A DNA stretch of 64,000 nt, from positions 1,488,001 through 1,552,000 of the forward strand of contig BSBM01001446.1 in NCBI GenBank assembly GCA_027924585.1. The letters are read 5' to 3'. Shown here in pieces: positions 1 to 10,558 of this stretch (position 1 is the stretch's first letter; every line of letters begins with the position of its first letter). The notes under the pieces are model-generated. The model saw nothing but the letters and a program-made list of their open reading frames with translations, was not told the DNA's origin and ran no database searches. The DNA comes from Larix kaempferi. Taxonomy: Eukaryota > Streptophyta > Pinopsida > Pinales > Pinaceae. The position numbers and the translations under genes were made by a program.

Positions 1-880
1 GAGAACAATGAAAACCCTGGGGTCGTCAACCAACTCCCTGAGGAACGGGAAGAATTAGAAAATATAAAAAAGGATCTGGAATAATTGAGAATTGAATCAG
101 GAAGCCAGCCCACATCTCCCCCATTTTCACCTGAAAAAAGACACAAATTCTGAAAATGCATCATGCAGGGGAGCTAAGACTAGATGAGCAGAAAAGTTCA
201 GCACTTAAAGAGAAATTCGCTGAGGCACAAGGGGAGCTATCCAAAAAGGACCAGGAGATTGTTCAATTGAGGGACGTTTTGGCTACTACCACTAAAATAT
301 ATGATAAACTATTGGACCTTAGGCCGTCATCAGCAATTTATGTAGTTTATCTAAAAGAGAAGTGGGGTAAATTCCAGCTCTAAAGGTTAAAACAGGGACT
401 CCCAATAGAGATAAAATCCCCTAAAGAATTTATGGATGCATCTCTAAACTCCACAGAGTTGGAGAAGGACCAACTAAGTGAATTTTTCTTGCACAATTTT
501 GTGGTTCCTGGCTCACCCAACTGGTCGCCAAACCCTTACATGGGTGATTTCTAGTTGAGGGCACTGTGTTCATGGATGAATCACGAAATTGAGCGAGCTC
601 AGGACTACCACATTTACATTGCAGCAAAATGGAAAACCCCATTAATGGTCAGGGCAGAGGAAAATCACCCTGAAAGAATAATTTACAACCATAGGATCCT
701 CACCGAGGATGAGGAGCTAATCCCCATTCTCCTTGGAAAGCAACAGCAGGCTGTGGTCCACTTTCATGTTACTCTCCAAAGCACACACAAAGAGGTTCAT
801 GAGTCCATTAAGGAAAGATGGTGCAGAGTAGCGAATGATCTAAAAAGAAGAGATCTCACTACTACATATGGCTCAAACGT
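1..880 (+). pseudogene. Broken ORF with coiled-coil segment, function unknown
   Basis: From about 156 to 880 one + frame reads as protein except for a TAA near 382 and a TAG near 553. A further stretch (1-80) is in another frame, so the coding sequence is broken. Residues from 171 to 300 are rich in Glu, Lys, Gln and Leu with heptad-like spacing, suggesting a coiled coil. The part from 555 has many charged and aromatic residues but no motif I recognise. It ends close to the CACTA-like repeats at 979, so it may be a gene or element truncated by that transposon. I cannot assign a family. Confidence 0.35.
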
Positions 881-978
881 CCCACGAAATTTTGCCATGA
901 AACAGTTAAAATTGATGTTTTCGTGGAAAAACAATTTAAATTTTTGTAAAAAATTAAAAATTCCCCAACGTTTGTGCC

Positions 979-1090
979 TATAGCGACGGATCTAATTTTC
1001 GTTGCTATAGCAACGAAAGGTCATCATTATAGCAATGAAAATTACAACCATCGCTATAGTCACAAAATTTCGTCGATATAGCAATGAAAT
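979..1090. repeat. Subterminal repeat cluster of CACTA type
   Basis: At least five copies, in both orientations, of a motif close to TATAGCAACGAAA lie within about 110 bp (for example near 989, 1005, 1028, 1056 and 1076). Clusters of short direct and inverted subterminal motifs that bind the transposase are characteristic of En/Spm (CACTA) elements, and a tnp2 transposase gene follows on the same strand. A CACTACTA string at 858 could be the terminus, but it lies inside the preceding ORF and no matching inverted end is in the window. Confidence 0.5.
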
Positions 1091-1200
1091 GCCGAAAAGA
1101 AAACATGTTTTTATTTTTCTTTTGTAACGGTCATTAACTTTCTGTTTTTTTGAAATTTGAAGATTGTGCATTTTTTTCGGAACCGCGACCCTCATTGATC

Positions 1201-1210
1201 TATAAATATA
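1201..1210 (+). promoter_or_regulatory. Candidate TATA box upstream of transposase gene
   Basis: TATAAATATA lies about 110 bp downstream of the subterminal repeats and upstream of the tnp2 gene. Position and sequence fit a plant RNA polymerase II core promoter for the CACTA transcript. About 2.3 kb separates it from the first recognisable exon, so it would imply a long leader or an intron. Confidence 0.35.
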
Positions 1211-1738
1211 TGTTCTTAGTCATATTTTCAGAAAAAATTGTTACAGTTGCAGTGATCTTTCTATTGGTTTTTCGTTCTACGATTTCAATAGTCTAGTACT
1301 GGGTTGACACATCGAATTTTTGATCTCATTCATTTTACAGGTTAGTTTAACTGCAATGCACTAGTCTTTTTTTTGTTGCACCCTTTATGTTCCAACTAGG
1401 GCTTCAATGGGGATCTCATTTTTCTCTTTCTCTGCCTCTTTATCCATGTATCCTCCATTTATAATCCATGTGGGTGGAAAGGTTAATGTTATGAATGCAT
1501 GCATGTCACACAAATGTTGTCCATGCATGATATTTCCTCATGCATCTTTGCTTTCACATGTTTAATTTAATCCCTAATTTAAGGATTTTGAGATGTGGCT
1601 TTGGTTTTTGTTTATAACTTTAGTATTTATCCATGGTCCCTCTTTAGAATAACCATGAAGCTTATGCTTTTCTTCAAGGAAAAGTGTGGCCATGTATCTA
1701 AAAGCATGCATAATAGTAATTTGGATCTAGTTGGCTTA

Positions 1739-1804
1739 ACATGTTCCATTAATTCTAACTAGGAGTACATTTTTACATGTTCCATTAATTGTAACTAGGA
1801 GTAC
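1739..1804. repeat. Two-copy direct repeat, period 36 bp
   Basis: A 30-bp segment beginning ACATGTTCCATTAATT occurs at 1739-1768 and again at 1775-1804 with one mismatch. The rest of 1211-1844 holds no gene that I can support. Confidence 0.6.
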
Positions 1805-1844
1805 CTAGTATTCATCTTCTTTACATCAATGGTGTAAAATATCC

Positions 1845-2120
1845 ATACAAAATACCTAACAAAATATTTGAATTCTTAGGTGTCCATTTTGCCTTCCAAA
1901 CCTCTCTTATGGAAAAATGGGAAGTAATGGTGTATAGGGTTGATAAGAACATATATAAGTGGATCACATAACTCATGGTATTAGAAATCAAAGATAAAAT
2001 TGAAACCAAAGTTCTAGTAGTCAACCATGTTTATGATTCTTCATGTTGGGTCCCAACAAAGCGAGCCTATGCACACCTAGAAAAGGATATTCACATATTT
2101 TTATGGGTTTAATCTAATCA
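1845..2120 (+). pseudogene. LINE reverse transcriptase relic (C-terminal part)
   Basis: One + frame, with only a TAA near 1968, reads as the region just after the catalytic core of plant LINE (L1-like) reverse transcriptases. It has an FLGVHFAF block, then a Lys-rich helix, then VVNHVY, SCWVPTK and LEKDIHIFLW. In L1-like elements the matching blocks are YLGxPF, the conserved S-CW-PSK stretch and the RNFLW motif. The upstream catalytic motifs and the endonuclease are absent, so this is a short decayed fragment. It could be part of the CACTA 5' region or an older insertion within it. Confidence 0.5.
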
Positions 2121-3547
2121 AAATACATGATTTCATTAGTCTAGGTAGTAGTTATGTTATACCCAAAAACAATTTAGGGTGTTAGGTACCATTAGAACTA
2201 GGGTTCAAGGAGGGTCATTGGGAAAAAATGTACAATAAGGATTTCCTCTTGATATTATATTAGTAACCCCCTACAAGGTAAAAAATCAAGGAAATTTTGT
2301 TGCACAGAGTGTTTACAAGCCAAAATAAGTTCTCAAGCCCTTCCTAACATGAAAAGAACCATGTCTTAGAAATGACTTCTCTATTAATACTCATTTATTA
2401 TGGTCGTATAATTTGATTCTTCATGTAGGTAAGGAAATGGTTGAAATCTTGTGATTTTTTCACCAAGTCTCTTTCAAGAAGTAATTTATTTGGCTAATGA
2501 TTCTTTGATACACCATCCTAGGTTTTGATGTCTTGGGCCTATTGATTTGTTGTTAAATCTTGGAATTACAAGACCTAATGCCTCATTGAGAGAATAGAAA
2601 TTGGGATCAACCACTACTTTTCCAAAAGATAATTCAACCATGGGATAAAAATTCCTTTACACCCAGATTCTTCTTGACATGTGATTGAAGAAAGCTTGGA
2701 CATTGAAATCCAAGAAACATACTTTGTTTTTTTTCTTAAATAGTGTTTGGAATCCTATCTTTAGAATTAATATATAAAAACACTTTTTATTTAAATATTT
2801 TTGCTTGGAGGTATACACGTGGATAAACTATTGACAATATTGGGAGAAAAAAACCCATGCTTTCTACAATCTCGGTGAAAAAATATTGAGCATATTGTCG
2901 AGATATTTCCTCTTTCTAGGAATGTATAGACATAATCATAGTTAGCATGTTAATAATATTTTCTTTCTTCTTCAACATGGTGAGATACTATTATAGGAAA
3001 TTTATTATCATTGGCCATTAGCCACTTAATGGACCTTCATTATACAAATTTCATCTAGAATCATATATTTCACCCCATTCACATGATATATATAAACTAA
3101 AATAGGATTCTCCTCATTTTTCCTAACCATACATAAAATTTGTAAAATTTATCCATATACCATTTGATGGGAATTTCCATTTTTTTAATCTTTTGCAATA
3201 TATGTAACAAATTTTATTTAAAATCAGAGGAAAAATACATAATTTTAAACTTAGACACCATCATTCTCCAATTCATGGTCTTGTTTTTTAAAATTGCTTG
3301 TGATTCAAGCATAGCTTATCCCACCATAATTAGGTTTGTCATTCCAATGTCGCACATGAAAATATATTTATTTTAGGGTCTTTTATTCCTTTAAACTCAA
3401 GTTTTTTTTATTTATCTCACCTATCTAATAAATCAAATTATCTAGATTTATCTTAAATTTGAATATCTTGGGGTATATGAAGATTCAATTTAGACATACG
3501 TTATATATTGATTAATGAGTTTTTTGTTGTGGTTGTAACTTATCAGA
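2121..3547. other. AT-rich stretch without recognisable gene
   Basis: No ORF here resembles a known family. The first few hundred bases may continue the LINE relic (a GGSLG-like stretch near 2213), but the frame is lost. The rest is AT-rich and looks like leader or intron sequence ahead of the first transposase exon at 3548. Confidence 0.4.
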
Positions 3548-3754
3548 ATGTCAAATAAATATACCTTGGAAGAAAACAATAGGAGGTATGTTGAGGCTAA
3601 GGCAACATTGGAGGCGAAGGGTGATGGAAAGTGTTATTGCTCTTGCAATGATTGCATAGGTTTGCAAACTAGAAGAATTTTAAGAACATCAGCTGAAAAA
3701 TATTGTAAGGAGAAGGGGCATGTTGAAGGGGGGTATGAATATCATCCGTTGGTA
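3548..3754 (+). CDS. tnp2 gene exon: N-terminal Cys-rich transposase-associated region
   Basis: The ORF starts with an ATG at 3548 and reads in frame to a GTAAGA donor at about 3752. It contains CYCSCNDC, then a helix, then GHVEGGYEYHP. This matches the layout of the transposase-associated domain of plant CACTA proteins: a CPC..C pair, a spacer and a G..Y..W/H motif that probably forms a zinc-binding DNA-contact module. The ATG lies 7 bp after an AG at 3540, so the true start could be in an earlier exon. The ORF runs on past the donor into AT-rich intron sequence, which I leave out. Confidence 0.6.
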
Positions 3755-3989
3755 AGATTTTATTCATTACATATTGTACTTCTTGTAATAGTATTGATAA
3801 TGTATTCACATTTTTTTTATCATTTTAAATATATGTGTTGTATATTATACACTAATGTTATTGCATTGTTTGTAAATATAAAGACAATGCCCCCAAGATG
3901 TTGACCGTCGGAGATCCATTTTCCACATAATAGTAGAAATACTACTTTACAAGACAACGGGCATGGAGATCATGGTATTGAAGATCGAG

Positions 3990-4243
3990 TTCTTAATGAT
4001 CCTATGGATGAAGATGATGTTATTGATACTAATGGTGAAGATGAGATAAATAGATTGCTGCAAGACACATTTGCTCCATTGGATGAGGGCAACCTCCATG
4101 ATTTTCATGATGTTCCTCTTCTTGAGAAGTCCGAAGAACCTCTTTATGAAGTCTCAACAACCATTATTCTATCTGCTATATTGTTGTTGGTGAACTTGAA
4201 GACTTTGAATGGTTTATCAAACACTTGTTTCACACAGTTCCTA
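3990..4243 (+). CDS. tnp2 gene exon: acidic linker ahead of core
   Basis: The frame is rich in Asp and Glu and then reads LLEKSEEPLYE followed by a Leu-rich helix and LKTLNGLSNTCFTQFLR. In plant tnp2 transposases the same position holds a conserved 'PLYPG.. LS.L..L...K..yglS...F..LL' block ahead of the catalytic region. A GTATGTAAAG donor follows at about 4244. Stops near 3901 and 3931 lie upstream, so the 5' edge of the exon is uncertain. Confidence 0.6.
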
Positions 4244-4361
4244 AGGTATGTAAAGTTGATTATTTTCCTAGTTTTTTAGGATTAATCAATTCGTAAATTA
4301 GGGATATGAAATATTTATGACCTATATTGTTTATTTCACTTTTTGTCAACGTTGCAGATTG

Positions 4362-4930
4362 TTGGGTGATTTTCTATTATCACCATCAAACAATTTACCA
4401 TGCACAAGTTGAGAGGTATCCTTGATTATGGAAGAAATTGGAGTGGAGTATCAATCTATTGATGCATGTCCTAATGATCATATTATATATTATGGGCAGT
4501 ATGCATCAGAAAACAAATTCCCACAGTGTGAAATTAGTAGATATCAAACTAATCAATTAACAAAAGAGGTCCCTTGCAAAGTTCTTCATTATATTCCCAT
4601 AATTCTACATTTCCAACGACTATTCAGGTGCCAAAGTATCGCATAGTTTATGGATTACCATGCGAAGAACAGAAGTGAAGATGGTGTTCTTCGAATGCCT
4701 GCAGATGGTTCTGCATTGAAGAACATCGAAGAAAAATGGCCAATTTTTAAAGATGAACCTCGTAATGTTAGACTTTCATTGGCATCTGATGGTTTCAATC
4801 CATTTGGTGAGCTTCATTCTACTTACTCAGTGTGGCCTGTTTTCGCCATAAACAATAACCTACCTCCTTGGAAGACGATTAAGAGAGAGCACACAATGTT
4901 GGCAATGATTATTCCAGCTATTTTTTTTAA
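4362..4930 (+). CDS. tnp2 gene exon: transposase core, first part
   Basis: The exon starts after an AG acceptor near 4359 and reads LLGDFLL, then YQSIDACPNDHIIYY (the tnp2 'ACPNDC.LY' block), then after some damage MDYHAKN, NVRLSLASDGFNPFGE, YSVWPV and NLPPW. 'NVRLGLSTDGFNPFG...YS.WPV...NLPPW' is the best conserved signature of the CACTA tnp2 family (Transposase_21) and includes an acidic residue thought to be catalytic. An in-frame TAG near 4647 divides the two halves, and the region of the CXXC zinc pair (near 4535) is damaged. The 3' edge near 4925 is followed by intron-like sequence. Confidence 0.8.
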
Positions 4931-5042
4931 AGCTATAATTATATTATTCCATAAAGTTATTTGTTTAATTGCTACATGAGAATACCATTTATATATTTGG
5001 ATGGATAACTAAATAGCAATATTGTATGTTTATTGATCAATT

Positions 5043-5594
5043 AGGTAAATACCAAGTTAAAGATATGAATGTATATATTGAGCCTCTTATCAATGAGCTA
5101 TTGAAGTTATGGGATGGAATCACTATGTATGACATCTCTAGACCAATACGGAAGAAAGAATTTTAGTTCCATGGAATTCTTGCATGGACAATTCATGATG
5201 CTCTTGGGTTAACACATTTTTGTGCTATGTAACTTTATGTTGCAGTTCGTTAAAATTATATGTTTTTAAGGTAAAAACATGCATTTTTTTTTGAATTAAT
5301 AATCTTTTGATGCTATAACATTTATACATATATCTCGCAGGTTTTCAAACAGAGGGAAAATTTGCATGTCCAGTATGTGGTCCTAGGATAAAATCTCATC
5401 ATTCAAAAATTTTAGCAAAGGAGGTGCTCGATGAGTATAGGCACTTCCTCCCTAATAACCATAGGTGCCGAAGTATTGAAAAAGCAAAATTCAATGGCAA
5501 AGAAGAGAATGCAAAGAAACAACGAAAAATGACACCTCACCTATGGAAGTTGGAATATAACAGAAATCGTCGAGGTATGCAAATTGTATATGCA
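5043..5594 (+). CDS. tnp2 gene exons: transposase core, second part
   Basis: Two exon-like blocks are separated by an AT-rich intron. The first (5043-5235) reads DMNVYIEPLINELLKLWDG, then FHGILAWTIHDALG, matching the '.dvyL.PLi.dL..LW..G' and 'l...l.WtinDfpa.g' blocks of tnp2; a TAG near 5163 interrupts it. The second (5341-5594) follows a CGCAG acceptor and reads GKFACPVCG, then HHSKILAKEVLDEYRHFLP and NHRCR. This matches the zinc-finger-like 'aCP.C' and 'R.fLp..h.yR' blocks that follow in the family. Confidence 0.75.
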
Positions 5595-5705
5595 GCATAC
5601 AATATGTTCACGTTATAATATTATGATTTTTATATTTTTACTGAATTTTCTCTACCATGGGTGTCATGAATTATTGTTAATGTGTTTTCATTTATGTTTA
5701 ATGAT

Positions 5706-6134
5706 TGTATTTAATGCATGAATGGGCTTCCATGAGGAATGAAGAGTTATCCCATACAATGCAGTAGGTTAACTTACTACGAGCACCTACAAATAGCTCA
5801 TTTGTTTGATACAATGCATATCGGGAAGAATGTAACAGAAATGGTATGGAAGACTCTAGATGGAAGGTCAGACAAAGATAAAATTGGAAAAATTTGTAGT
5901 GACATTGCATAAGCCAATCACACATTGCAAAGTGTAATTATTTCCAATGCCGGAAATGGAAACCGGAATATTAGTCTTCCATGGTTATTGACAGAGAAAC
6001 AAAGCAATGCTATAAAAGAGGTCATTCAGAAAATAAGATTTCTGACAGGGTTTGCGTTGAACATACAAAATACCTTAACAAAAAAAGGTGATTTTGGTAG
6101 TGTTAAAACTCATGACTAACATACATTCATTAAG
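5706..6134 (+). CDS. tnp2 gene exon: region leading into DUF4218
   Basis: The exon reads LTYYEHLQIAHLFDTMHIGKN, then VTEMVWKTLDGRSDKDKIGK, then NISLPWLLTEKQSNAIKEVI and HTFIK, and ends with a GTAATT donor at 6135. In CACTA proteins 'L.ihh.lD.MHieKNv.e.l..tLl....K' is the block joining the core to DUF4218. In-frame TAA/TAG codons near 5911 and 6117 break the reading. The next exon lies beyond the copia insertion, at 29901. Confidence 0.75.
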
Positions 6135-6243
6135 GTAATTATTTACATATTTAATATCCATTAAGTAAATCTTTTTAGTAATAGTTTTCTCCTATTTGGA
6201 AACATTAGATAATGATTTTATTTTTGCTACATTACGTTTTACC

Positions 6244-6248
6244 TCTAG
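6244..6248. repeat. Target-site duplication, left, of copia 6249-29900
   Basis: TCTAG just left of the LTR pairs with TCTGG at 29901-29905, one mismatch in five. Confidence 0.75.
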
Positions 6249-6838
6249 TGTTAAATTTTGAGAATTAATTCACAATACTCTAGGATCTTTACTAAGAGAA
6301 CAACATGTACAGTATATCAATGCATAACAATCATATCAAGCATGTCAAGCATCACAAGAATCAAAAGCATGAGAGACAAGAGACACAGAGTTTCCATGGG
6401 GAAAAACCCCACAACTTCCTCAGAGATAGAGAGAGCAATGGCTCAACCAAAGTATAACCAAAATACACTGAGATAGTCTCCTAGTAGCAGATGATCCTCC
6501 TCCTCACTAGTGCGCCACTTTCTGAGTGAGAGAAGTATGAGTTTTCGAGTGATCCAAATAGAGATCTCTCGATCTCTATTTATACTAGTTTGTTTTCCAA
6601 GTGACCTTATGGGGCCGACTTGTCTAGCTAGGTATATCAACCATATAATATATATTTCAGGGACAACCCCACACATGGTGGTCTAATAACACTTCGCCAA
6701 GTACACACACTTGCGACACTTGTCAATACACATGACGACACTTCCTTATAGAGGAATAACACACCTCTTATAAGGGTACAATAAATATATATGAAATACA
6801 TAGATGAAATACATTCCGAAGATACATATACATCAACA
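6249..6838 (-). repeat. Copia 3' LTR (left copy)
   Basis: 590 bp, TG...CA ends. It matches 29297-29900 over its full length, lacking 14 bp present there near 29455. On the - strand it carries TATAAATAG (complement of 6576-6584), a likely promoter TATA box. Confidence 0.92.
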
Positions 6839-6847
6839 CTCCCTCTT
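6839..6847 (-). other. Polypurine tract of copia element
   Basis: On the - strand AAGAGGGAG immediately precedes the 3' LTR, the expected site of plus-strand priming. Confidence 0.8.
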
Positions 6848-7035
6848 AACTAGGAAGGTATTTCTCGACACAGTTTTGCTAGACAAGTCTTCTTCTTGGG
6901 ATCATCGTCATCGATGCATTGTCATCATCATCATCACTGCTACTGCTATCTCAACCAATATCTGACTCTACTCGTCACAGGAAGTTCTATAGAGCCAGTC
7001 CTTTTTCATACTGGATGTAGGCCCACCACCTGCAG

Positions 7036-7500
7036 GTCTTCGTCATCACTGGACATACTGTGGAATCCTCAGGACTTATTACGTGCATCACAAAACCTTG
7101 CAAGAGCATCCCAGGACTTATTACGGGCACACAACCCCACCTATTAGATCTCCCAGGGAGCTATTACATGTGACCCTACCACAAAACCTCGAAAGAGAAT
7201 CCCAGGACTGATTACGAGCACACAGCTCAACCTATCGGATCTCCCAAGGCGCTATTATATGTGGCCACCACAAAACCTTGCAAGAGCATCCAACATGATG
7301 TGCACATACATATACATATAAATAATCCGACTGATCATATCCAACATCCAACTTGATGTGTACATACATATACATATAAATGATCCAACTGATCATATCC
7401 AGCATCCTCCTGATGCATATATGCATATACATATAAATGATCCAACTGATCATATCCAGCATCCTCCTGATGCATATATAGAGCAGTAACTGGAGCATTG
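7036..7500. repeat. Short tandem repeats in copia 3' non-coding region
   Basis: Two repeat types lie side by side. Between 7089 and 7290 a unit of about 115-120 bp containing CACAAAACCT and CAAGAGCATCC or its variants occurs about twice. From about 7310 to 7480 a unit of 57-58 bp with CATATAAATGATCCAACTG and CATATCCA occurs three times. The ORFs on the - strand here are products of the repeat period and not genes. The stretch lies between the polypurine tract and the solo LTR. Confidence 0.7.
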
Positions 7501-7504
7501 TCCT

Positions 7505-8983
7505 TGTCACGTCCCCTCCCATCATACCAGTGCGATGGAGAGGATCGTGATGCTAAAACCGGGCATCTAGCCCCATGATATTTTAAATAAGCATTCACAT
7601 AATATAAAAGAACATATGACATGTATAATTATAAGAAAAACACAACGGAAATAATTTCGGTAACACATCCATCATACATTCAAGATATTCATCAAATAAA
7701 TAAATGCAAAGTTAACACAAGAGAGTACTTATCTTATAACAAAGTAGTCCCAAGCAACTGGCTATGCAACTGCAATGTTCCACCCAACCATAGGCCAGTT
7801 GTGATCATCAATATCTCAACACATGGCCACCCTCGAGCTGGGCATGATCTCTACAAGGAATTAGGGAACATCAGACTCACACATATCCAAGCATACACCA
7901 AGATGAGCCAATCCAATCTACAATTGGGATTATCAGGCTCCTAGGAAATGGAAAGGACGAGTGGCTAAGCTAGTGAGCTCAAGCACAGAGCCAGGGGTAA
8001 CCTTACAAGATCTATCTAGCTTGGCACCCACAATACCTACACACCCAACACAAGTAAGTATTCCTTTCACTGTTGTATAGTCCCTCAAGCCATACCTTCC
8101 CCATCTAGTGCTCTCAGGGCGTACATAGAAGAGTAGCCAAAGCCCTCTTGATCTTCTTGAGAGGTTATCTCCCCCACTAGGTTTATCAAGCCCTCTCTGT
8201 CCACTACCACTCCAATCTCTTGCTTACAGTCTCCAAATCAAATAGGGATGCAGATAATCAGCTACCTACAATGGCCATGGCAATTATGGGACAAAATGAC
8301 CTCCATATGGTCCCAAATTGCGGCCCCTTCTTCCCAGCTACTATCCAAAGCCAAAAACAAGTTTCTGGGCAAGGAAAACCCTGCGTTTTTTATAAAAAAC
8401 GTGAATGTAACTTCCAACAATTTCAATCTGTGTGAGAGAGGAAAAACTATATCTTTAGAATGGCTTTGGGCACCATTTCGTGGGTGTTTTCTTGCCTAAG
8501 AAGCAAAAATACCAATTCCCAGGTTGATGGCTTTCCCATGCATGAAATTGGCTGCCATACCTCTTCATTCCCAAGGCATTAACTACCTCAACCAATTTCT
8601 TGAAGAATTAAATGATTGGGTCCATAACCCAAAATGGGTAGTTGGTGGTTTAGGGTTTTTCTCATTGACACATGGATTAACACCATTGGTTCAAGGGTTT
8701 GAATAATTTCCCTCCCTATTTCTTGTAGAATCATGCCCCCATATCTTTGTTGCATTGCATAGCTAGTTGTGGGTTTTTCATTAAAATTCGTATTTACATG
8801 ATGTCTTAATTTACATTGTGCCTATCTAGCACAAGAACCATAGGCATCTATTTTTAATTGCCGATACATAAAACGATAAATCAATGGTGGGGCCTTGGCC
8901 TTGAGCTCCTTACCATGATTAAATATCAATATTTACATCATTTACGATTTAATGAAAAAGGTGGTCAAAATGGGGACATGAAA
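7505..8983. mobile_element. Solo LTR or LTR-like element inside copia 3' region
   Basis: A 1.48-kb segment begins TGTCACGTCCCC and ends GGGGACATGAAA. It is flanked by GTCCT (7500-7504) and GTCTT (8984-8988), a 5-bp target duplication with one mismatch. Along its length it matches, in reverse orientation, the element at 35195-36518, whose ends are the cleaner TGTAATGTCCCC and GGGGACATTACA. TG..CA-type ends, 5-bp duplications, lack of coding sequence and matching length point to LTRs left by internal recombination. A non-autonomous element without internal genes is the alternative. Confidence 0.7.
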
Positions 8984-9075
8984 GTCTTGATGCTCATCAT
9001 CCAGTGCTTACATCCACAGCCATGTGAAGGATCCTCCTTCCAACATGCTTGGAATGGATTTTGCAAATGTGTCCA

Positions 9076-9372
9076 TCACTTCTTCCTCGAAGTGTCATCA
9101 ATCGGAAGAACACCAAGCCTCTCCCTAAAGTACTTGAACTTCACCCTGGCTAGTGGCTTCGTCAGCACATCTGCAATCTGCTCGTCCGTTACAATGTACA
9201 GGAGCTTCACAGCTCCTCTCTGCACCATATCCCTGATATAGTAATATTTGATCTCTATGTGTTTCGACCTGTCGTGAAACACTGGGTTCTCGGATAGCTT
9301 CACACAACTCTGGTTATCACAAAAGATACTAGTAGCATCGAACAGGAGATCAAATAACTCAGACAGTAGCTT
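9076..9372 (-). pseudogene. Copia RNase H, C-terminal end
   Basis: The - strand frame reads KLSENPVFHDRSKHIEIKYY, then VLTKPLARVKFKYFRERLGV, the conserved end of copia pol polyproteins. A TGA near 9372 separates it from the main RT/RNase H frame, at a position usually filled by an Arg codon. A TAA-type stop ends the frame at 9076. Confidence 0.8.
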
Positions 9373-10558
9373 TCAAAGCCATACTGCCTCACAACTAGCT
9401 GAACAGGATACAACATACTCTGCCTCACAACTAGCTGAATAGGCTGCAACATACTCTGCCTCAGCTGTACTCAGTGCTACGCAAGACTGCTTCCTACTGA
9501 ACCAAGAGATCACACCTGATCCCATACTGAAGCAACATCCAGATGTACTCTTCCTATCTGTAGCACTGCCAGCCCAATCTGAATCAACATAACCCTGTAG
9601 GTTAAACTTTTGATTCACTTCATAGTTAAGCCCATAATCCACTGTACCCTTCAGGTACCTCAGAACATGCTTTACAGCAACTAGGTGAACACTCTTTAGA
9701 TCAGTCAGGAACTGGCTCAATGTGTTCACCACAAAGCAAATAGTTGGTCTTGTGTTCGTCAGGTACATCAAGGACCCAATCATCTGACGATACATAGAGA
9801 CATCAACCAACTCAGATGAAGCATCACATAGAAGCTTCATATTTGATGCCACAGGTGTGGACATGGCCTTGCAATCCATCATCCCGAATCTCTTTAGGAT
9901 ATCTACTGTGTACTTCCCTTGACCAAGGAAGATCCCACCTGCACTCTGCCACACATCCATACCTAGGAAATAATGCATCATTCCCAAATATTTCATATCG
10001 AACTCAGCAGCAAGATTCCTCTTAGTATCTGCAATCAATCTATCATCTCCTGTTACAAATAAGTCATCCACATACAGGAGTAGAATCACAGGATTCCCTT
10101 CCTCAACCTTGTAATAAAGGTTGGAATCCACTTTACTCTTGGTAAATCCCAAAGTAGATAGGAAACTGTCCACCCTACCATACCAAGTTACGGGAGCTTG
10201 CTTCAAGCCATACAAGGCTTTCTTCAATCTGCACACATATGACTCCTTGTCATGTATTTCGAAACCGAGTGGCTACTCCACATATACTTCCTCTTCAACT
10301 ACACCATTCAGGAAAGCAGTCTTGACATCCATCTGGTGTATTTTCCATTTCATTGCTGCAGCCAGGGCAAGTACTGTTCTGATGGAAGTATACATGGCTA
10401 CAGGTGCAAAAGTTACTTCATAATCTATTCCCTCCTTTTGATAGAAGCCACGAGCTACGAATCTTGCCTTGTATTTCTCTACACTACCATCTGCATCATG
10501 CTTGATTTTGTAGATCCATTTGGAAGTGACAACAGACTTCTCTTTAGGTCTTGGGACA
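9373..10558 (-). pseudogene. Copia reverse transcriptase and RNase H (downstream part)
   Basis: The - strand reading resumes exactly at the TSD of the gypsy insertion with PRPKEKSVVTSKWIYK (10558-10510) and continues through the RT: LKKALYGLKQAP, the catalytic YVDD box in LLLYVDDLFVTGDD, and HYFLGMDVWQ. RNase H follows with YVDSDWAGS, KSTSGCCF and LSTAEAEYVA. Between 10237 and 10510 the frame has changes that stop a single long ORF. In RNase H a stretch of about 40 bp is tandemly duplicated (about 9381-9460), so the block AEAEYV..SCSASCEA occurs twice. The copy cannot make an intact polyprotein. Confidence 0.88.
10554..10558. repeat. Target-site duplication, left, of Tat element
   Basis: GGACA next to the left LTR is identical to 26121-26125. 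Confidence 0.88.

Noticed and set aside
7232-7622. Overlapping - strand ORFs with repeated MHQEDAGYDQ-like units
   Set aside because: Produced by the 57-bp tandem repeat in the copia 3' non-coding region.
8220-8706. Small ORFs inside 7505-8983
   Set aside because: The segment is an LTR-like element; the ORFs show no conserved motif and are not kept in the related copy at 35195-36518.
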